Shown one piece after another: positions 10,680 to 19,299 of a DNA stretch of 64,000 nt. The first letter of the stretch is position 1; the number at the start of each line of letters is the position of its first letter. The stretch lies in assembly GCF_001428845.1 (NCBI RefSeq), contig NZ_LMIU01000024.1:188542-252541 (forward strand). Reading direction: 5' to 3'. A program made the translations under genes and the position numbers. Below the pieces are notes generated by a model. It was not told where the DNA came from and made no database searches. It saw only the letters and a list, made by a program, of their open reading frames with translations. This stretch comes from Achromobacter sp. Root83. GTDB taxonomy: Bacteria; Pseudomonadota; Gammaproteobacteria; Burkholderiales; Burkholderiaceae_B.

Positions 10680-11004
10680 CGTCAATCTCCTCATTCATCG
10701 CGGTGAGCGTGTCGGAATGCTGGTAGACCAGCGCCGACGCCAGCACGCCATCCAGGCGCTGGATCTCGGAGATCTGCGCCATTATGTCGTTCGTGGAGGG
10801 GGCTTCGAGGGTAACCACCAGCTTGCCGGTGTCGGAAGCGCCATGGATTTCGACGCCCGGTATGGCAAGAAGCGCCTGGCGCACGTCGGCCAGGCGGCGG
10901 GGCGTGGCATGCACGACCATGCTGGCGATATGCAGCTCGGGCGGGCTAGTACAGGGAGGGGGGGGCGGAATCGCGGACATGCTGGGGGATTCGGCGCGTG
11001 TCAT
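10663..11004 (-). CDS. napD: NapD, chaperone for the NapA Tat signal
   Basis: Cytoplasmic protein that binds the NapA twin-arginine signal during cofactor insertion. 113 aa, with the family core [20 protein letters not shown] and [20 protein letters not shown]. An ATG at 11004 overlaps the napE stop by one base (TGATG) and has an AGG-type ribosome-binding site. An unusual Pro-rich stretch ([14 protein letters not shown]) precedes the fold. Confidence 0.9.
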   Translation of the reverse strand: MTRAESPSMSAIPPPPPCTSPPELHIASMVVHATPRRLADVRQALLAIPGVEIHGASDTGKLVVTLEAPSTNDIMAQISEIQRLDGVLASALVYQHSDTLTAMNEEIDDVHGS

Positions 11005-11162
11005 CAGCTACCTGGGGGGCCGACGAAAAGCTGATAGAACCAGACCGCGAAACCATAGCCCGCTACGACGAGCACCGATAACACGGGGGCCATGACGGCC
11101 GTCAGGAACAGGAAACTTCGAAGCTCCTGAGGCTTGGTGTAGCCATCAGACTCGTTTTGCAC
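11004..11162 (-). CDS. napE: NapE, small membrane protein of the nap operon
   Basis: 52 aa, GTG start at 11162 behind GAGG. It reads ELRSFLFLTAVMAPVLSVLV then GYGFAVWFYQLFVGPPG, which matches the NapE/NapE-like family (one membrane segment, conserved GYGFAVW and C-terminal GPPG). Its function is not established. First gene of the nap-ccm operon. Confidence 0.88.
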   Translation of the reverse strand: MQNESDGYTKPQELRSFLFLTAVMAPVLSVLVVAGYGFAVWFYQLFVGPPGS

Positions 11163-11228
11163 AAACCACCTCGCTGCATACGTTGGGGTATTGCGTTCAC
11201 GTGCGGATACCGAAGTTTGTAGCAGGCT

Positions 11229-11242
11229 TTGCGCTGCGTCAA
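11229..11242 (-). promoter_or_regulatory. Candidate FNR/Anr site upstream of napE
   Basis: TTGCGCTGCGTCAA matches TTGAT-N4-ATCAA at 7 of 10 half-site bases. A possible -10 (TATCCG on the minus strand, 11204-11209) would place the site near -40, a class II activator position. Suggestive only. Confidence 0.4.
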
Positions 11243-11286
11243 TGTTGCAGCACAGCGAAATAAATTCCGGGGGTTATATACAACGA

Positions 11287-11329
11287 TGCCTGACGGGTTT
11301 CCGGAGGATTCGCCGGGAGCCGTCAGGCA
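11287..11329. terminator. Inverted repeat between the BKACE gene and nap
   Basis: Perfect 10-bp arms TGCCTGACGG (11287-11296) and CCGTCAGGCA (11320-11329) around a 23-base loop, just downstream of the BKACE stop. It probably acts as an RNA hairpin terminator for that minus-strand unit, although no T-run follows. The right arm shares GTCAGGCACCA with the palindrome at 44808. Confidence 0.45.
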
Positions 11330-11373
11330 CCATTGTGTTCCGCCTCAAGGCGGGCCGCGCCTAGGAGAGACCG

Positions 11374-12228
11374 CTACGCGATCGCGCCGTAGATGCGGCG
11401 CGCGTCGGCGGCCGTGGCCAGCGGGCGGCCCAGGGCTTGCGCGCCTTGCGCGGCCTGCCGTACCAAGGCGGCGTTGTCGGGGGCGATCGTGCCGTCGCGC
11501 AGCTTCAGGTTGTTCTCGAAGCCCACGCGCATATGGCCGCCGAACGCCGCGGCGGTCGTGACACAGGCGTTTTCCTCGGGACCGAAAGCGCAGATGGCCC
11601 AGGGCAGGGAATGGTCGTACACGGCCAGGAAGGGCAGCAGGTCGTACGCCGACGACGTCTGGCCCGCGCTGTAACGGCCCAGCACGAACAGCACCGACCA
11701 TGCTCCCGGCGGCACCAGCCCGCGCGCGCGCAGCGACAGCCAGCGGCGCACGTCGGCGTCGTCGTACAGGATGATCTGCGTCATGATGCGCCGGTCGGCC
11801 AGCCAGGCAAGGAAGGCGGCCAGTTCCGCTTCCGGGATGTCGGGCACGGCGATTTCCCGCAGGCCGATGGACACGGCTTCGGGCTGCAGCTCGCGCACCA
11901 GCGCGATCTGTTCGGCGGCCTTGTACACGCCCGCGGCCTCGCTGGTCACCTGCACCAGCAGTTCGTCGCCGACCGCCTGCCGCACCGCGGCAAGCGCGTC
12001 GCGGTAGGCCTGGGCGTCCAGCAGATGGCTGCCGTCGGGCTTGCGCACGTGCATGTGCATCATGGCCCCGCCCGCGTCCAGGCAGGCGCGCGCTTCCAGC
12101 GCCAGGGCGGCGGGCGTCATCGGCACGGCCGGATGGTCGGCGGCCTTCTTGTAGGCGCCGTTGGGCGCCACGGTGATGATGACGGGCGATTCGGCCAGCG
12201 CGGCGCGCGGCAGGGCGGCGGCGTTCAA
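11374..12228 (-). CDS. BKACE (DUF849) beta-keto acid cleavage enzyme
   Basis: Zn-dependent enzymes of this family condense a beta-keto acid with acetyl-CoA and split it into acetoacetate and a new acyl-CoA. 284 aa TIM barrel: metal motif HMHVRKPDG, VSIGLREIAVPD, and the C-terminal family motif GGHMRVGFENN. The start is TTG, overlapping the upstream stop (TTGA) with GGAG eight bases before it; no ATG lies upstream of the conserved VIITVAPNGA strand. The pair with a 3-hydroxyacyl-CoA dehydrogenase-like gene resembles carnitine or other 3-hydroxy-acid catabolism; the substrate is unknown. Confidence 0.88.
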   Translation of the reverse strand: MNAAALPRAALAESPVIITVAPNGAYKKAADHPAVPMTPAALALEARACLDAGGAMMHMHVRKPDGSHLLDAQAYRDALAAVRQAVGDELLVQVTSEAAGVYKAAEQIALVRELQPEAVSIGLREIAVPDIPEAELAAFLAWLADRRIMTQIILYDDADVRRWLSLRARGLVPPGAWSVLFVLGRYSAGQTSSAYDLLPFLAVYDHSLPWAICAFGPEENACVTTAAAFGGHMRVGFENNLKLRDGTIAPDNAALVRQAAQGAQALGRPLATAADARRIYGAIA

Positions 12229-13187
12229 GGCTGGATCTCCGGCAGTTCGGGGGCGATCAGGTCCAGGCCCGCGCGCAGCAGCCTGTCATAGCGCGCGCGT
12301 TCGGCCGCGATGGTTTCCGGCGTCCATTCGTAGAAGCCTTCACCGGTCTTCATGCCATGGCGGCCGTCGGCGGCGCGTTCGGTCAGGCAGCGCGCCGGGT
12401 GGTCGGCGTTGCAGAAGGTCGGGTACATCGTGGCGCCCGCCGCCGCGTGGACATCGATGCCTGCGTGGTCGCGCTGCATGACGGGACCCGCGGCCAGGAA
12501 GCGGAACCCGAAGCCGAAGCGCACGGCGGCGTCCACGTCTTCCGGCGACGCAATGCCGCGGTCGATCAGGTCGAAGGCCTCGCGCGACAGCGCGTGCTGC
12601 AGGCGGTTGGCCAGAAAGCCGGGCAGATCCTGCTTGACCTTCACGGGCACGCTGCCGCAGCGCCGCATGAAAGCGATCAGCGTGTCCGCGCAGGCATTGT
12701 CGCTGGCCTCGCCCAGCACCACTTCCACCAGCGGCACCAGGTGCGCGGGCATGAAGAAGTGCAGGCCCAGCATGCGGCCACGGGTGTCCAGGCCCTGGCC
12801 GATCGCGCTGATCGGAAAGCTGGAACTGTTGCTGGCCAGGATGGCGTCCGGCCGGGCGCGCCGCGCCAGGTCCGCGAAGAGCGCCTGCTTGATGTCCAGG
12901 CGTTCGGGGATGCACTCGATCACCAGGTTCACGGTGGACCAGTCCACCTCGTCCAGCGAAGGCGCGGTGGCCAGCAGCGCGGCGTTCGCTTCGCGTCCGA
13001 TGGTCTTCAGGTTCTCGGCGACGCGGGCGGGCAGGCCTGCCGCGCGCTCGGTATTCGACTCGATGACCGTCGTGCGGCAGGCCGCGCGGGTCAACACCAC
13101 CGCCACGTCGGCGCCCATCGTGCCGCCGCCGACCACCACCGCATGCGCCGCGCCCGGGTTGGGCAGGGCTTTCGCGTCCGTCTGCAT
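12225..13187 (-). CDS. 3-hydroxyacyl-CoA dehydrogenase-like oxidoreductase
   Basis: NAD-dependent oxidation of a beta-hydroxy acid or CoA ester to the beta-keto form. 320 aa: Rossmann motif VVGGGTMGADVAVVL (near residues 17-31), ECIPERLDIKQ, SNSSSFPIS, HFFMPAHLVPLVEVV and DLPGFLANRLQHAL, then the C-terminal dimerisation domain. ATG at 13187 behind AAGGAG. Its product would suit the downstream, translationally coupled BKACE. Carnitine dehydrogenase or lambda-crystallin/L-gulonate dehydrogenase-like roles are both possible. Confidence 0.85.
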   Translation of the reverse strand: MQTDAKALPNPGAAHAVVVGGGTMGADVAVVLTRAACRTTVIESNTERAAGLPARVAENLKTIGREANAALLATAPSLDEVDWSTVNLVIECIPERLDIKQALFADLARRARPDAILASNSSSFPISAIGQGLDTRGRMLGLHFFMPAHLVPLVEVVLGEASDNACADTLIAFMRRCGSVPVKVKQDLPGFLANRLQHALSREAFDLIDRGIASPEDVDAAVRFGFGFRFLAAGPVMQRDHAGIDVHAAAGATMYPTFCNADHPARCLTERAADGRHGMKTGEGFYEWTPETIAAERARYDRLLRAGLDLIAPELPEIQP

Positions 13188-13271
13188 GGTTTGCTCCTTG
13201 ATCTGAAACTACGCTGGGGGCGAGTGTAGAGAAGCGTGGTTGATTGATGAATCAGAATTTTTGGATAGAAT

Positions 13272-13297
13272 GATCTTCAAATCAGATCAATAAGATC
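13272..13297. promoter_or_regulatory. Dyad in the divergent LysR/dehydrogenase promoter
   Basis: GATCTT (13272-13277) and AAGATC (13292-13297) form an inverted repeat 12 bp upstream of the lysR start, with further AT-rich GATC-containing sequence around it. This is the likely binding region of the divergent LysR. Confidence 0.45.
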
Positions 13298-13308
13298 GGG
13301 GACAAATC

Positions 13309-14217
13309 ATGCAGATCAACCTGTCGATGCGAGACATCGACACCACCCTGGTGCTGGGCCGCACGCTCAATTTCCGGCAGGCGGCCGGGCAGTTGCACCT
13401 GTCGCAATCGGCGCTGTCCACGCAGATCCAGCGCATCGAAGAGGCGCTGGGGGTGCGGCTGTTCGACCGCACGACGCGCACGGTGCGGCTGACGGCCGCC
13501 GGCGAGGTCTTCCTGCAGCAGGCCGCGACCCTGCAGGCGGCCTTCCGCGACGCGATCGCCGCGGTCGGCGGCATCACCAGCGCCGAGCAGGGGCAGGTGT
13601 CGGTGGCGGCGCTGCCGTCGCTCGCCGCCCGGCTGTTGCCGCGCGTGCTCATGGCCTACCGCCAGGCCCATCCCCAGGTGGCCCTGAAGGTGCGCGACAC
13701 GCTGTCGGGGCCGGCCTTCGACCTGGTGCGCGCCGGCGAGGTCGACTTCGCCCTGACCGCGGCCGATCCCCAGCATGCCGACCTGCACTACGTGCCGCTG
13801 ATGTCCGACAGCTTCATCCTGCTGATTCCGCAGGCGCATCCGCTGGCCCGGGCCAAAGGCCCGCTGCGCTGGGCCGACACCGCCACCGCCGAACATGTGT
13901 CCATGGTGCAACCCAGCAGCGTGCGCCAGTACACGGAATGGGCGTTCCTGCAGAACCGCATCCGCTTCACGCCCGCGTTCGAAGCCGAGCACCTGACCAC
14001 CATCGTGGCGATGGTGGAATGCGGGTTCGGCGTGGCGGCCCTGCCGGAGATCGCCGCCAGCGCGGTGGCGCAGAGCGGTATCGTGCAGCGGCCCTTGACC
14101 GGACCGGTGGCCGAGCGGTCCATCGGCCTGGTGACCTCGCGCAACCGCAGCCTGTCGCCGGCGGCCACGGCGCTGGTGCAGACGCTCAGGGAATATCTGG
14201 CGGCCCAGCCGCGCTAG
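13309..14217 (+). CDS. LysR-family regulator (divergent from the BKACE operon)
   Basis: 302 aa: winged HTH near residues 8-66 (LNFRQAAGQLHLSQSALSTQ, RIEEALGVRLFDRTTRTV) followed by a LysR substrate-binding domain. It is transcribed away from the dehydrogenase/BKACE pair, so its probable job is to control that pair in response to a pathway metabolite. Followed by a terminator that serves the opposite gene. Confidence 0.92.
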   Translation: MQINLSMRDIDTTLVLGRTLNFRQAAGQLHLSQSALSTQIQRIEEALGVRLFDRTTRTVRLTAAGEVFLQQAATLQAAFRDAIAAVGGITSAEQGQVSVAALPSLAARLLPRVLMAYRQAHPQVALKVRDTLSGPAFDLVRAGEVDFALTAADPQHADLHYVPLMSDSFILLIPQAHPLARAKGPLRWADTATAEHVSMVQPSSVRQYTEWAFLQNRIRFTPAFEAEHLTTIVAMVECGFGVAALPEIAASAVAQSGIVQRPLTGPVAERSIGLVTSRNRSLSPAATALVQTLREYLAAQPR

Positions 14218-14250
14218 CGAACGGGCGGTGTAACGGTGGCGGAACGAAAA

Positions 14251-14274
14251 ACGGCCCGCCGTGGGGCGGGCCGT
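14251..14274 (-). terminator. Rho-independent terminator of the TonB receptor gene
   Basis: Perfect 10-bp arms ACGGCCCGCC and GGCGGGCCGT around GTGG. On the minus strand the hairpin is followed by TTTT, so it terminates the receptor gene ending at 14295; it may also slow the convergent lysR transcript. Confidence 0.85.
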
Positions 14275-14294
14275 CCTGCGCAAAACCGCAAGCG

Positions 14295-16727
14295 TCAGAA
14301 GTCGATCTGTGCCGACAGAAGCACGGTGCGCGGCGCGGCGACCGTGGCGTAGGAACCGCTGGCCAGCCAGTAGTCCTTGTTGAACAGATTTTCGACGTTG
14401 GCGCGGAACACGACCGCGCGGCCCAGGATCTCGGTGCTGTACCGCGCGCCGATGTCGTAACGGGTCCACGAGGGCAGCGTCAGCGTGTTGGCGGCGTTGA
14501 AGTACATCGACGATGTATGGATCACGCGGGCGTTGAGGCTCAAGCCGCGCACCCACGGCGTGTCCCAGTCCACACCCAGGTTGAAGGTGTTCTTCGGCAC
14601 GCCGTTGGCCTCGTTGCCGTCGTTCACGCCGCCCGTGGTGCGGGTCAGCGTGGCGTCGTAGAACGTGGCGCTGGCCATCATGCGCAGGCCGGGCATCGCC
14701 TCGCCGAAGGCGGACAGTTCCAGGCCGCGGTTGCGCTGCTCGCCGTCAAAGCTGTAGATGTTGGTGGACGGGTCCGTCATGGAGTTCGGCCGCGTGATCT
14801 GGAACACCGAGGCGCTGGTGATCACCTTGCCCCAATCGACCTTGACGCCCGCCTCGTACTGCTTGGACTTGTAGGGCGCGAACACCTGTCCGGCATTGAC
14901 GGCGGTGGCCGGCGCGATGCCGCCGCGGGTCAGGCCCGAGGTGAAATTGCCGTACAGCGACACGTTGGATATGGGCTTGAAGACGACGCCCGCGACCGGC
15001 GAGATGGCGCTTTCATCGTAAGAATTGGTGCGGGCGCCGGTGGTGGTGGAATAGTTGTCCAGCGCGACCCGCTGGTTGCGCAGGCCGCCCGTGATCATGA
15101 GGCTGTCGTCGGCGAACGACAGCGTGTCGGTCAGCGTGTAGCTGGACAGTTCCGTCTTCGAGGCCTTTTGCGGCGCGCCGCGGTCTGCGGTGACCGGCGG
15201 CAACGGCGCGGGGCGGAAGATGTTGGACGGGACCGACGTGCTGGACGTCACGTAGGCATTGCCTGCTTCCTGGTCCAGGCGGGTGGCGGCCAGGGTCAGG
15301 GTGTGCTTGACGCCCCAGGTGTCGAAGCGCGCGCGCAAGCCGACGTCGCCCGTCCACGTGCGCGAGTAGGAGTCGTAATAGGCGTTCGTGACCCTGAAGT
15401 TGCCCAGCGCGTCCGCGGGACCCGACGGGAAGGTCTGTTCGGCGGTGCCATAGCGGTAGCCGGTGGCGCCGTAGACCATCAGGTGGTCGTTGATGTCGTA
15501 TTCGAGCCGCGTGGCGACTGTCGAGTCATCCAGCTTGAGCTTGGTGCCCGGGAAGAAATTCCGGTGGCCCGAGGGCGGCGACGGCAGCGACGTCACCGTC
15601 GGCTGGAAGCCGATCTGCGGCCGGAAGTTGTCGACGTCCTCGTGCTGGGTATAGGCGTCCAGCGACCAGCGCAGTTTCTGGCCGCGGTAGTCCAGCGCCA
15701 GCGCGCCCACGCCTTGTTCCTGCCTGCCGTCGTCGATGGTGGTGTCGCCGTTGCGGTAGACGCCGTTGAAGCGGATGCCCCACTCGTTGTTTTCGCCATA
15801 GCGGCGGCCCATGTCGAGCTGCCCGCCAAGCTGCGATTGGCTCTGGTACGTGGTGGTCAGGCGCGTCAGGGGCTCGTCGCCCGCGCGCTTGGTGACGATG
15901 TTGATGCCGCCGCCAATGCTGCCGCTGGGGCCGATGCCGTTCATCAGTGTGCCCGGACCCTTCAGCACCTCCACGCGTTCCATGATGGCCGCGGGCATGC
16001 GGCTGGCCGATGCCAGGCCGTAGAGGCCGTTCAGGCCGACGTCGCCGCTGGACACCGTGTAGCCGCGGATCTGGAATTCGTCGGCGAAGCCGCCGCTGGA
16101 GGTCAGCGTCCGCACCGAGGATTCGTTGATCACGACATCGGCCAACGTGCGGGCTTGCTGGTTTTCCAGCATTTCCGCCGTGTAGTTGGTGGTGCTGAAC
16201 GGCACATCCATGACGTCGGCCGTGCCCAGCACGCCCAGGCCGCCGCCGCGCGCCACCTGGCCGCCGGCGAAGGGCGCCGGCAGCGCGGGGTCGGCGGCCG
16301 AGGCGGTGACCGTCACGGCGGGCAGTTGCGTCGTCGCGATGCCCGCGCCGGCCGGGCGGTCCAGCACATAACTGCCATTGGACTGCGGCAGGACCCGGAT
16401 GCCGGTGCCGGCCAGCAGGGCGTCGAGCCCGCCGCGCACGCCATAGCTGCCCCGCAGTCCATTGCTTTGCAGGCCCGCGGTGACCTCGGGCTTGAATGAC
16501 AGCACGATGCCCGTTTCGCGCCCAAAGCGGCCCAGCGTGTCCTCGAGCGTTCCGGCGGGAATGTCGTAGGCGCGCGTTTGCGCAGCCTGTGCGTGCGCGG
16601 CGACCGGCACGGCCAGCGTGGGGGCCGCCAGCAGGGCGCCGGCGGCGATGCGTCCGGCCAGGCGAGCCGCGGCCGCGCGCCGCAGGATGGGGGGGAGCTG
16701 GCGCTTGGGCGCCCGGACGTGATTCAT
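14295..16727 (-). CDS. TonB-dependent siderophore transducer (FpvA/FecA type)
   Basis: Outer-membrane receptor for a ferric siderophore. 810 aa: signal peptide, N-terminal STN signalling domain (about residues 55-110, YDIPAGTLEDTLGRFGRETG), TonB box region, plug domain (EMLENQQARTLADVVINESS; RVEVLKGPGTLMNG), and a beta-barrel ending in a terminal aromatic (AQIDF). The STN domain indicates cell-surface signalling through the adjacent FecR/FecI pair. ATG at 16727 behind AAAGG. The siderophore cannot be named from sequence. Confidence 0.93.
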   Translation of the reverse strand: MNHVRAPKRQLPPILRRAAAARLAGRIAAGALLAAPTLAVPVAAHAQAAQTRAYDIPAGTLEDTLGRFGRETGIVLSFKPEVTAGLQSNGLRGSYGVRGGLDALLAGTGIRVLPQSNGSYVLDRPAGAGIATTQLPAVTVTASAADPALPAPFAGGQVARGGGLGVLGTADVMDVPFSTTNYTAEMLENQQARTLADVVINESSVRTLTSSGGFADEFQIRGYTVSSGDVGLNGLYGLASASRMPAAIMERVEVLKGPGTLMNGIGPSGSIGGGINIVTKRAGDEPLTRLTTTYQSQSQLGGQLDMGRRYGENNEWGIRFNGVYRNGDTTIDDGRQEQGVGALALDYRGQKLRWSLDAYTQHEDVDNFRPQIGFQPTVTSLPSPPSGHRNFFPGTKLKLDDSTVATRLEYDINDHLMVYGATGYRYGTAEQTFPSGPADALGNFRVTNAYYDSYSRTWTGDVGLRARFDTWGVKHTLTLAATRLDQEAGNAYVTSSTSVPSNIFRPAPLPPVTADRGAPQKASKTELSSYTLTDTLSFADDSLMITGGLRNQRVALDNYSTTTGARTNSYDESAISPVAGVVFKPISNVSLYGNFTSGLTRGGIAPATAVNAGQVFAPYKSKQYEAGVKVDWGKVITSASVFQITRPNSMTDPSTNIYSFDGEQRNRGLELSAFGEAMPGLRMMASATFYDATLTRTTGGVNDGNEANGVPKNTFNLGVDWDTPWVRGLSLNARVIHTSSMYFNAANTLTLPSWTRYDIGARYSTEILGRAVVFRANVENLFNKDYWLASGSYATVAAPRTVLLSAQIDF

Positions 16728-16864
16728 GTACTGGCCTTTCGATGGGTAGATGAGAATGCTGTGTGCTCACCTGCCATGACCCGCAAAAGCGCAAAACGGA
16801 TCAGTTCTTCGGCACCTTTTTTGTAACAGGCGCGGCCGGGCTCGCCGGCGAGCGCGTCGCCGCG

Positions 16865-17908
16865 TCAGGCGCGCGCCGCGTCCGGGCCGGAAATGACGCG
16901 CAGATGCCTGCCGCGCCACAGCCGGGTCTGGACGTCCACCCGGACGTCCAGGGTCGCGCGCAGCGCGGCCAGCACCTTGTCGATGTCGTTGACCGGGAAC
17001 GACCCCGACAGCCGGAGGCCGGCCACGGCGGGGTCGCAGGACAGCGTGTCGCGGGAATAGCGGCCCAGCTCGGCGATGAAGTCGTCCAGGCGCATGCCGC
17101 TTGCGACGATGAAGCCGTCTTTCCAGGCGACGCGGTTTTCCGCGGCGGCGGCGGGCGTCCCGATGCCATGCGCCGAATAGTTGGCGCAAAGGCCCGCCTG
17201 CAGCGTCAGCGCGTGATCGGCGTCCTGGCGCGGACGGATCTGGACGGCGCCCTGGAAGACGCTGACTTCGGTGGAGTCTCCCAGCAGGCGCACCGCGTAC
17301 TCGGTGCCCAGCGCGCGCGCCGTGCCGTGGGGGGTCTCGACCAGGAAAGGGTGCATCGCCGGGCCGGCCTCGGGGGCGGTGGCGATCAGGATCTCACCCG
17401 AGATCAGCGTCACCCGGCGTTCCGTGGCGCCGAATCGGACGTCGATGGCGCTGCCCGTGTTCAGCACCAGGCGCGTGCCGTCCGGCAGGGTGAGATTGCG
17501 GCGTTCGCCGACACCGGTGCGGTGGTCCGACGTCCATTCGCGCCAGGGCGTGTACTGGCCCACGCTCCAGCTTGCGCCGCTGGCGATGGCCAGCGCGCCC
17601 ATCGCCTTGAGGGCGCGGCGGCGGTGCGGGGAGGGGGGCGCCGTCAGCGCCGCCTGCGCGATGGCGGCGTGGCCGGAAGAGGCCAGCGGCCGCAGCGTGC
17701 CGCGCACGGATTCGATGCGCAGCCAGGCCCGCTCGTGGTCCGGGTGCGCGGCGCGCCAGCAGACCCATTCCCGCACGGTTTCCGGAGGCACGGCGTCGTC
17801 CTGCAACTCCACCAGCCACTCCAGGGCGCGCTGCGCGACGGCTGGGGAAAGCGCGGAGGCGTCGCGGGTGGTCCTGTACCAGGGCGAGGCGGACAAGGGT
17901 CGGGTCAT
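16865..17908 (-). CDS. FecR-family anti-sigma/sigma regulator
   Basis: Inner-membrane protein that relays receptor occupancy to the FecI sigma factor. 347 aa: N-terminal DUF4880-like region (RALEWLVELQ, WVCWRAAHPDHERAW), one membrane segment near residue 105, FecR domain (RRNLTLPDGTRLVLNTGSAI, TPHGTARALGTEYAV) and a C-terminal STN-interacting part (LSGSFPVNDIDKVLAAL). It overlaps fecI by four bases. Confidence 0.92.
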   Translation of the reverse strand: MTRPLSASPWYRTTRDASALSPAVAQRALEWLVELQDDAVPPETVREWVCWRAAHPDHERAWLRIESVRGTLRPLASSGHAAIAQAALTAPPSPHRRRALKAMGALAIASGASWSVGQYTPWREWTSDHRTGVGERRNLTLPDGTRLVLNTGSAIDVRFGATERRVTLISGEILIATAPEAGPAMHPFLVETPHGTARALGTEYAVRLLGDSTEVSVFQGAVQIRPRQDADHALTLQAGLCANYSAHGIGTPAAAAENRVAWKDGFIVASGMRLDDFIAELGRYSRDTLSCDPAVAGLRLSGSFPVNDIDKVLAALRATLDVRVDVQTRLWRGRHLRVISGPDAARA

Positions 17909-18426
17909 CCTGTAAAGGAAAGGTCGGCAAAGCAGCAGCGTTGCAGGGCCTTGACGATGTAGCGCTTGACGGTGGGAATCGAGATGCCCAGCGCCTGGGC
18001 CACCTGGGCATGGGTCTGCCCCTCGAGCTGGGACAACAGGAAGGCCCGCCGCACGAGCGCGGGCAGTCCGTCGAGCAGGCGGTCCAGTTCCAGCAGCGTC
18101 TCAAGCACGATGGCGCGGTCTTCCGGCGACCAGTTCATGGGCTGTGGCGCCTGGGCCAGGGCTTCGAGATAGGCGCGCTCCAGCTTTTCGCGGCGCCAAT
18201 GGTTGGACACCAGATGCTGCGCCACCGTCGTAAGAAAGGCGCGCGGTTCGGAAAGTGTGGGGGGAACCCGTTCGCTGCTGAGCAGGCGGATGAACGTGTC
18301 GTGCGCCAGGTCCTCGGCCTGATCCGCGTTGCCCAGGCGGCGGCGCAGCCAGCCCCTGAGCCAGGCGTGATGGTCGCTATAGAGCGTTTCGATGGAGGTG
18401 GGGAAGGCGCATCCCGGCGTAGTCAA
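17905..18426 (-). CDS. FecI-family ECF sigma factor
   Basis: Drives transcription of the adjacent TonB receptor. 173 aa: sigma region 2 (ADQAEDLAHDTFIRLLSSE; PRAFLTTVAQHLVSNHWRR) and region 4 (LPALVRRAFLLSQLEGQTHA then HTH). The start is TTG behind AAAGG; an in-frame stop lies just upstream and no ATG precedes the conserved region. A Fur box lies 74 bp upstream. Confidence 0.92.
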   Translation of the reverse strand: MTTPGCAFPTSIETLYSDHHAWLRGWLRRRLGNADQAEDLAHDTFIRLLSSERVPPTLSEPRAFLTTVAQHLVSNHWRREKLERAYLEALAQAPQPMNWSPEDRAIVLETLLELDRLLDGLPALVRRAFLLSQLEGQTHAQVAQALGISIPTVKRYIVKALQRCCFADLSFTG

Positions 18427-18499
18427 GATCCAACCTTTTGATCAAGCCGCCGGCGCCTCGCAAGCCGAGGCGGGACAACTGCTCATGCCAATTACTGGA

Positions 18500-18518
18500 A
18501 ATAATAATTGTTATTATT
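18500..18518 (-). promoter_or_regulatory. Fur box upstream of fecI
   Basis: AATAATAA-TTG-TTATTATT is an almost perfect 19-bp AT-rich dyad, close to the Fur consensus and strikingly AT-rich in a GC-rich region. It implies iron repression of the sigma factor and so of the uptake system. Confidence 0.85.
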
Positions 18519-18566
18519 ACCGAATCCGTGCGGGGCTTGTCAAATTGTTGCTGGAAATCCGCGGAG

Positions 18567-19283
18567 TCACGCCAGGGCGGGGTGGGCCAGATAGGCCCCA
18601 TTGGTCTGGCTGAACGCCTGTTGCGAGGCCAGGTAGGCGTCGCGCGAAGGCAGCAGATGGTCTCGGCAAACCACCATCAGCGCGTCGCGGTCGCCGTCGC
18701 GCAGCGCCTGGATCATGGTCCAGTGCTCCTGGCGCGCGCGTTCGCGGTGCCCGGCCGTCACCAGCGACCCGAACCGGATCGGATGGGTGCGGCGGGCGTA
18801 TTCTTCGATGGCCTGGCCCAGCACGGCGTTGTCCAGCAGGCCAAAGAACTCGCGGTGAAAGCGCTGGTTGCTGCGGAATACGCGGCGCGCGTCGCCGTCC
18901 GCCACCGCCGCGTCGTGCTCGCGCTGCACCGCCATCAGCGCCGCCAGCCGGGGCTCCGGCACGGGCAGCGGTATCTGACTGGCCGCGTGCACTTCCAGCA
19001 CTGCACGCAACGCGTACAGCTCCATCACTTCACGCACGGAAAACGCGCGCACCACCGCGCCGACGTTGCGCCTTTTTTCCACCACGCCCAGCAGTTCAAG
19101 ATCGGCCAGCACCTGCCGCACCGCGTGGCGCTTCATGCCGAAGCGCGCCATCAGCTCGTCTTCGGTCAAGCGTTCGCGCGGATGCAGCCGGCCGAAGACG
19201 ATGTCTTCCTCCAGTGCCGCCACCGCGGACTGCGTGGCGTCGGGGGCCTGTTCCTGCAAGGCGTCGGGCGTGATGGCGTTCAT
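18567..19283 (-). CDS. GntR-family regulator (FadR subfamily, FCD domain)
   Basis: 238 aa: winged HTH in residues 20-85 (RLTEDELMARFGMKRHAVRQ, VLADLELLGVVEKRRNVGAV) and a helical FCD ligand domain with the metal-binding-type histidines (FHREFFGLL, RTHPIRFGSL). It lies 16 bp downstream of the IlvD-type dehydratase on the same strand, so it is probably co-transcribed and regulates the sugar-acid genes through the divergent promoter at 21.1 kb. Confidence 0.9.
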   Translation of the reverse strand: MNAITPDALQEQAPDATQSAVAALEEDIVFGRLHPRERLTEDELMARFGMKRHAVRQVLADLELLGVVEKRRNVGAVVRAFSVREVMELYALRAVLEVHAASQIPLPVPEPRLAALMAVQREHDAAVADGDARRVFRSNQRFHREFFGLLDNAVLGQAIEEYARRTHPIRFGSLVTAGHRERARQEHWTMIQALRDGDRDALMVVCRDHLLPSRDAYLASQQAFSQTNGAYLAHPALA

Positions 19284-19299
19284 GGCGAAAAGCGTCGGC

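Noticed and set aside
14295..18426. Siderophore biosynthesis cluster
   Set aside because: No NRPS, IucA/IucC or export genes nearby; only receptor and signalling genes are seen.
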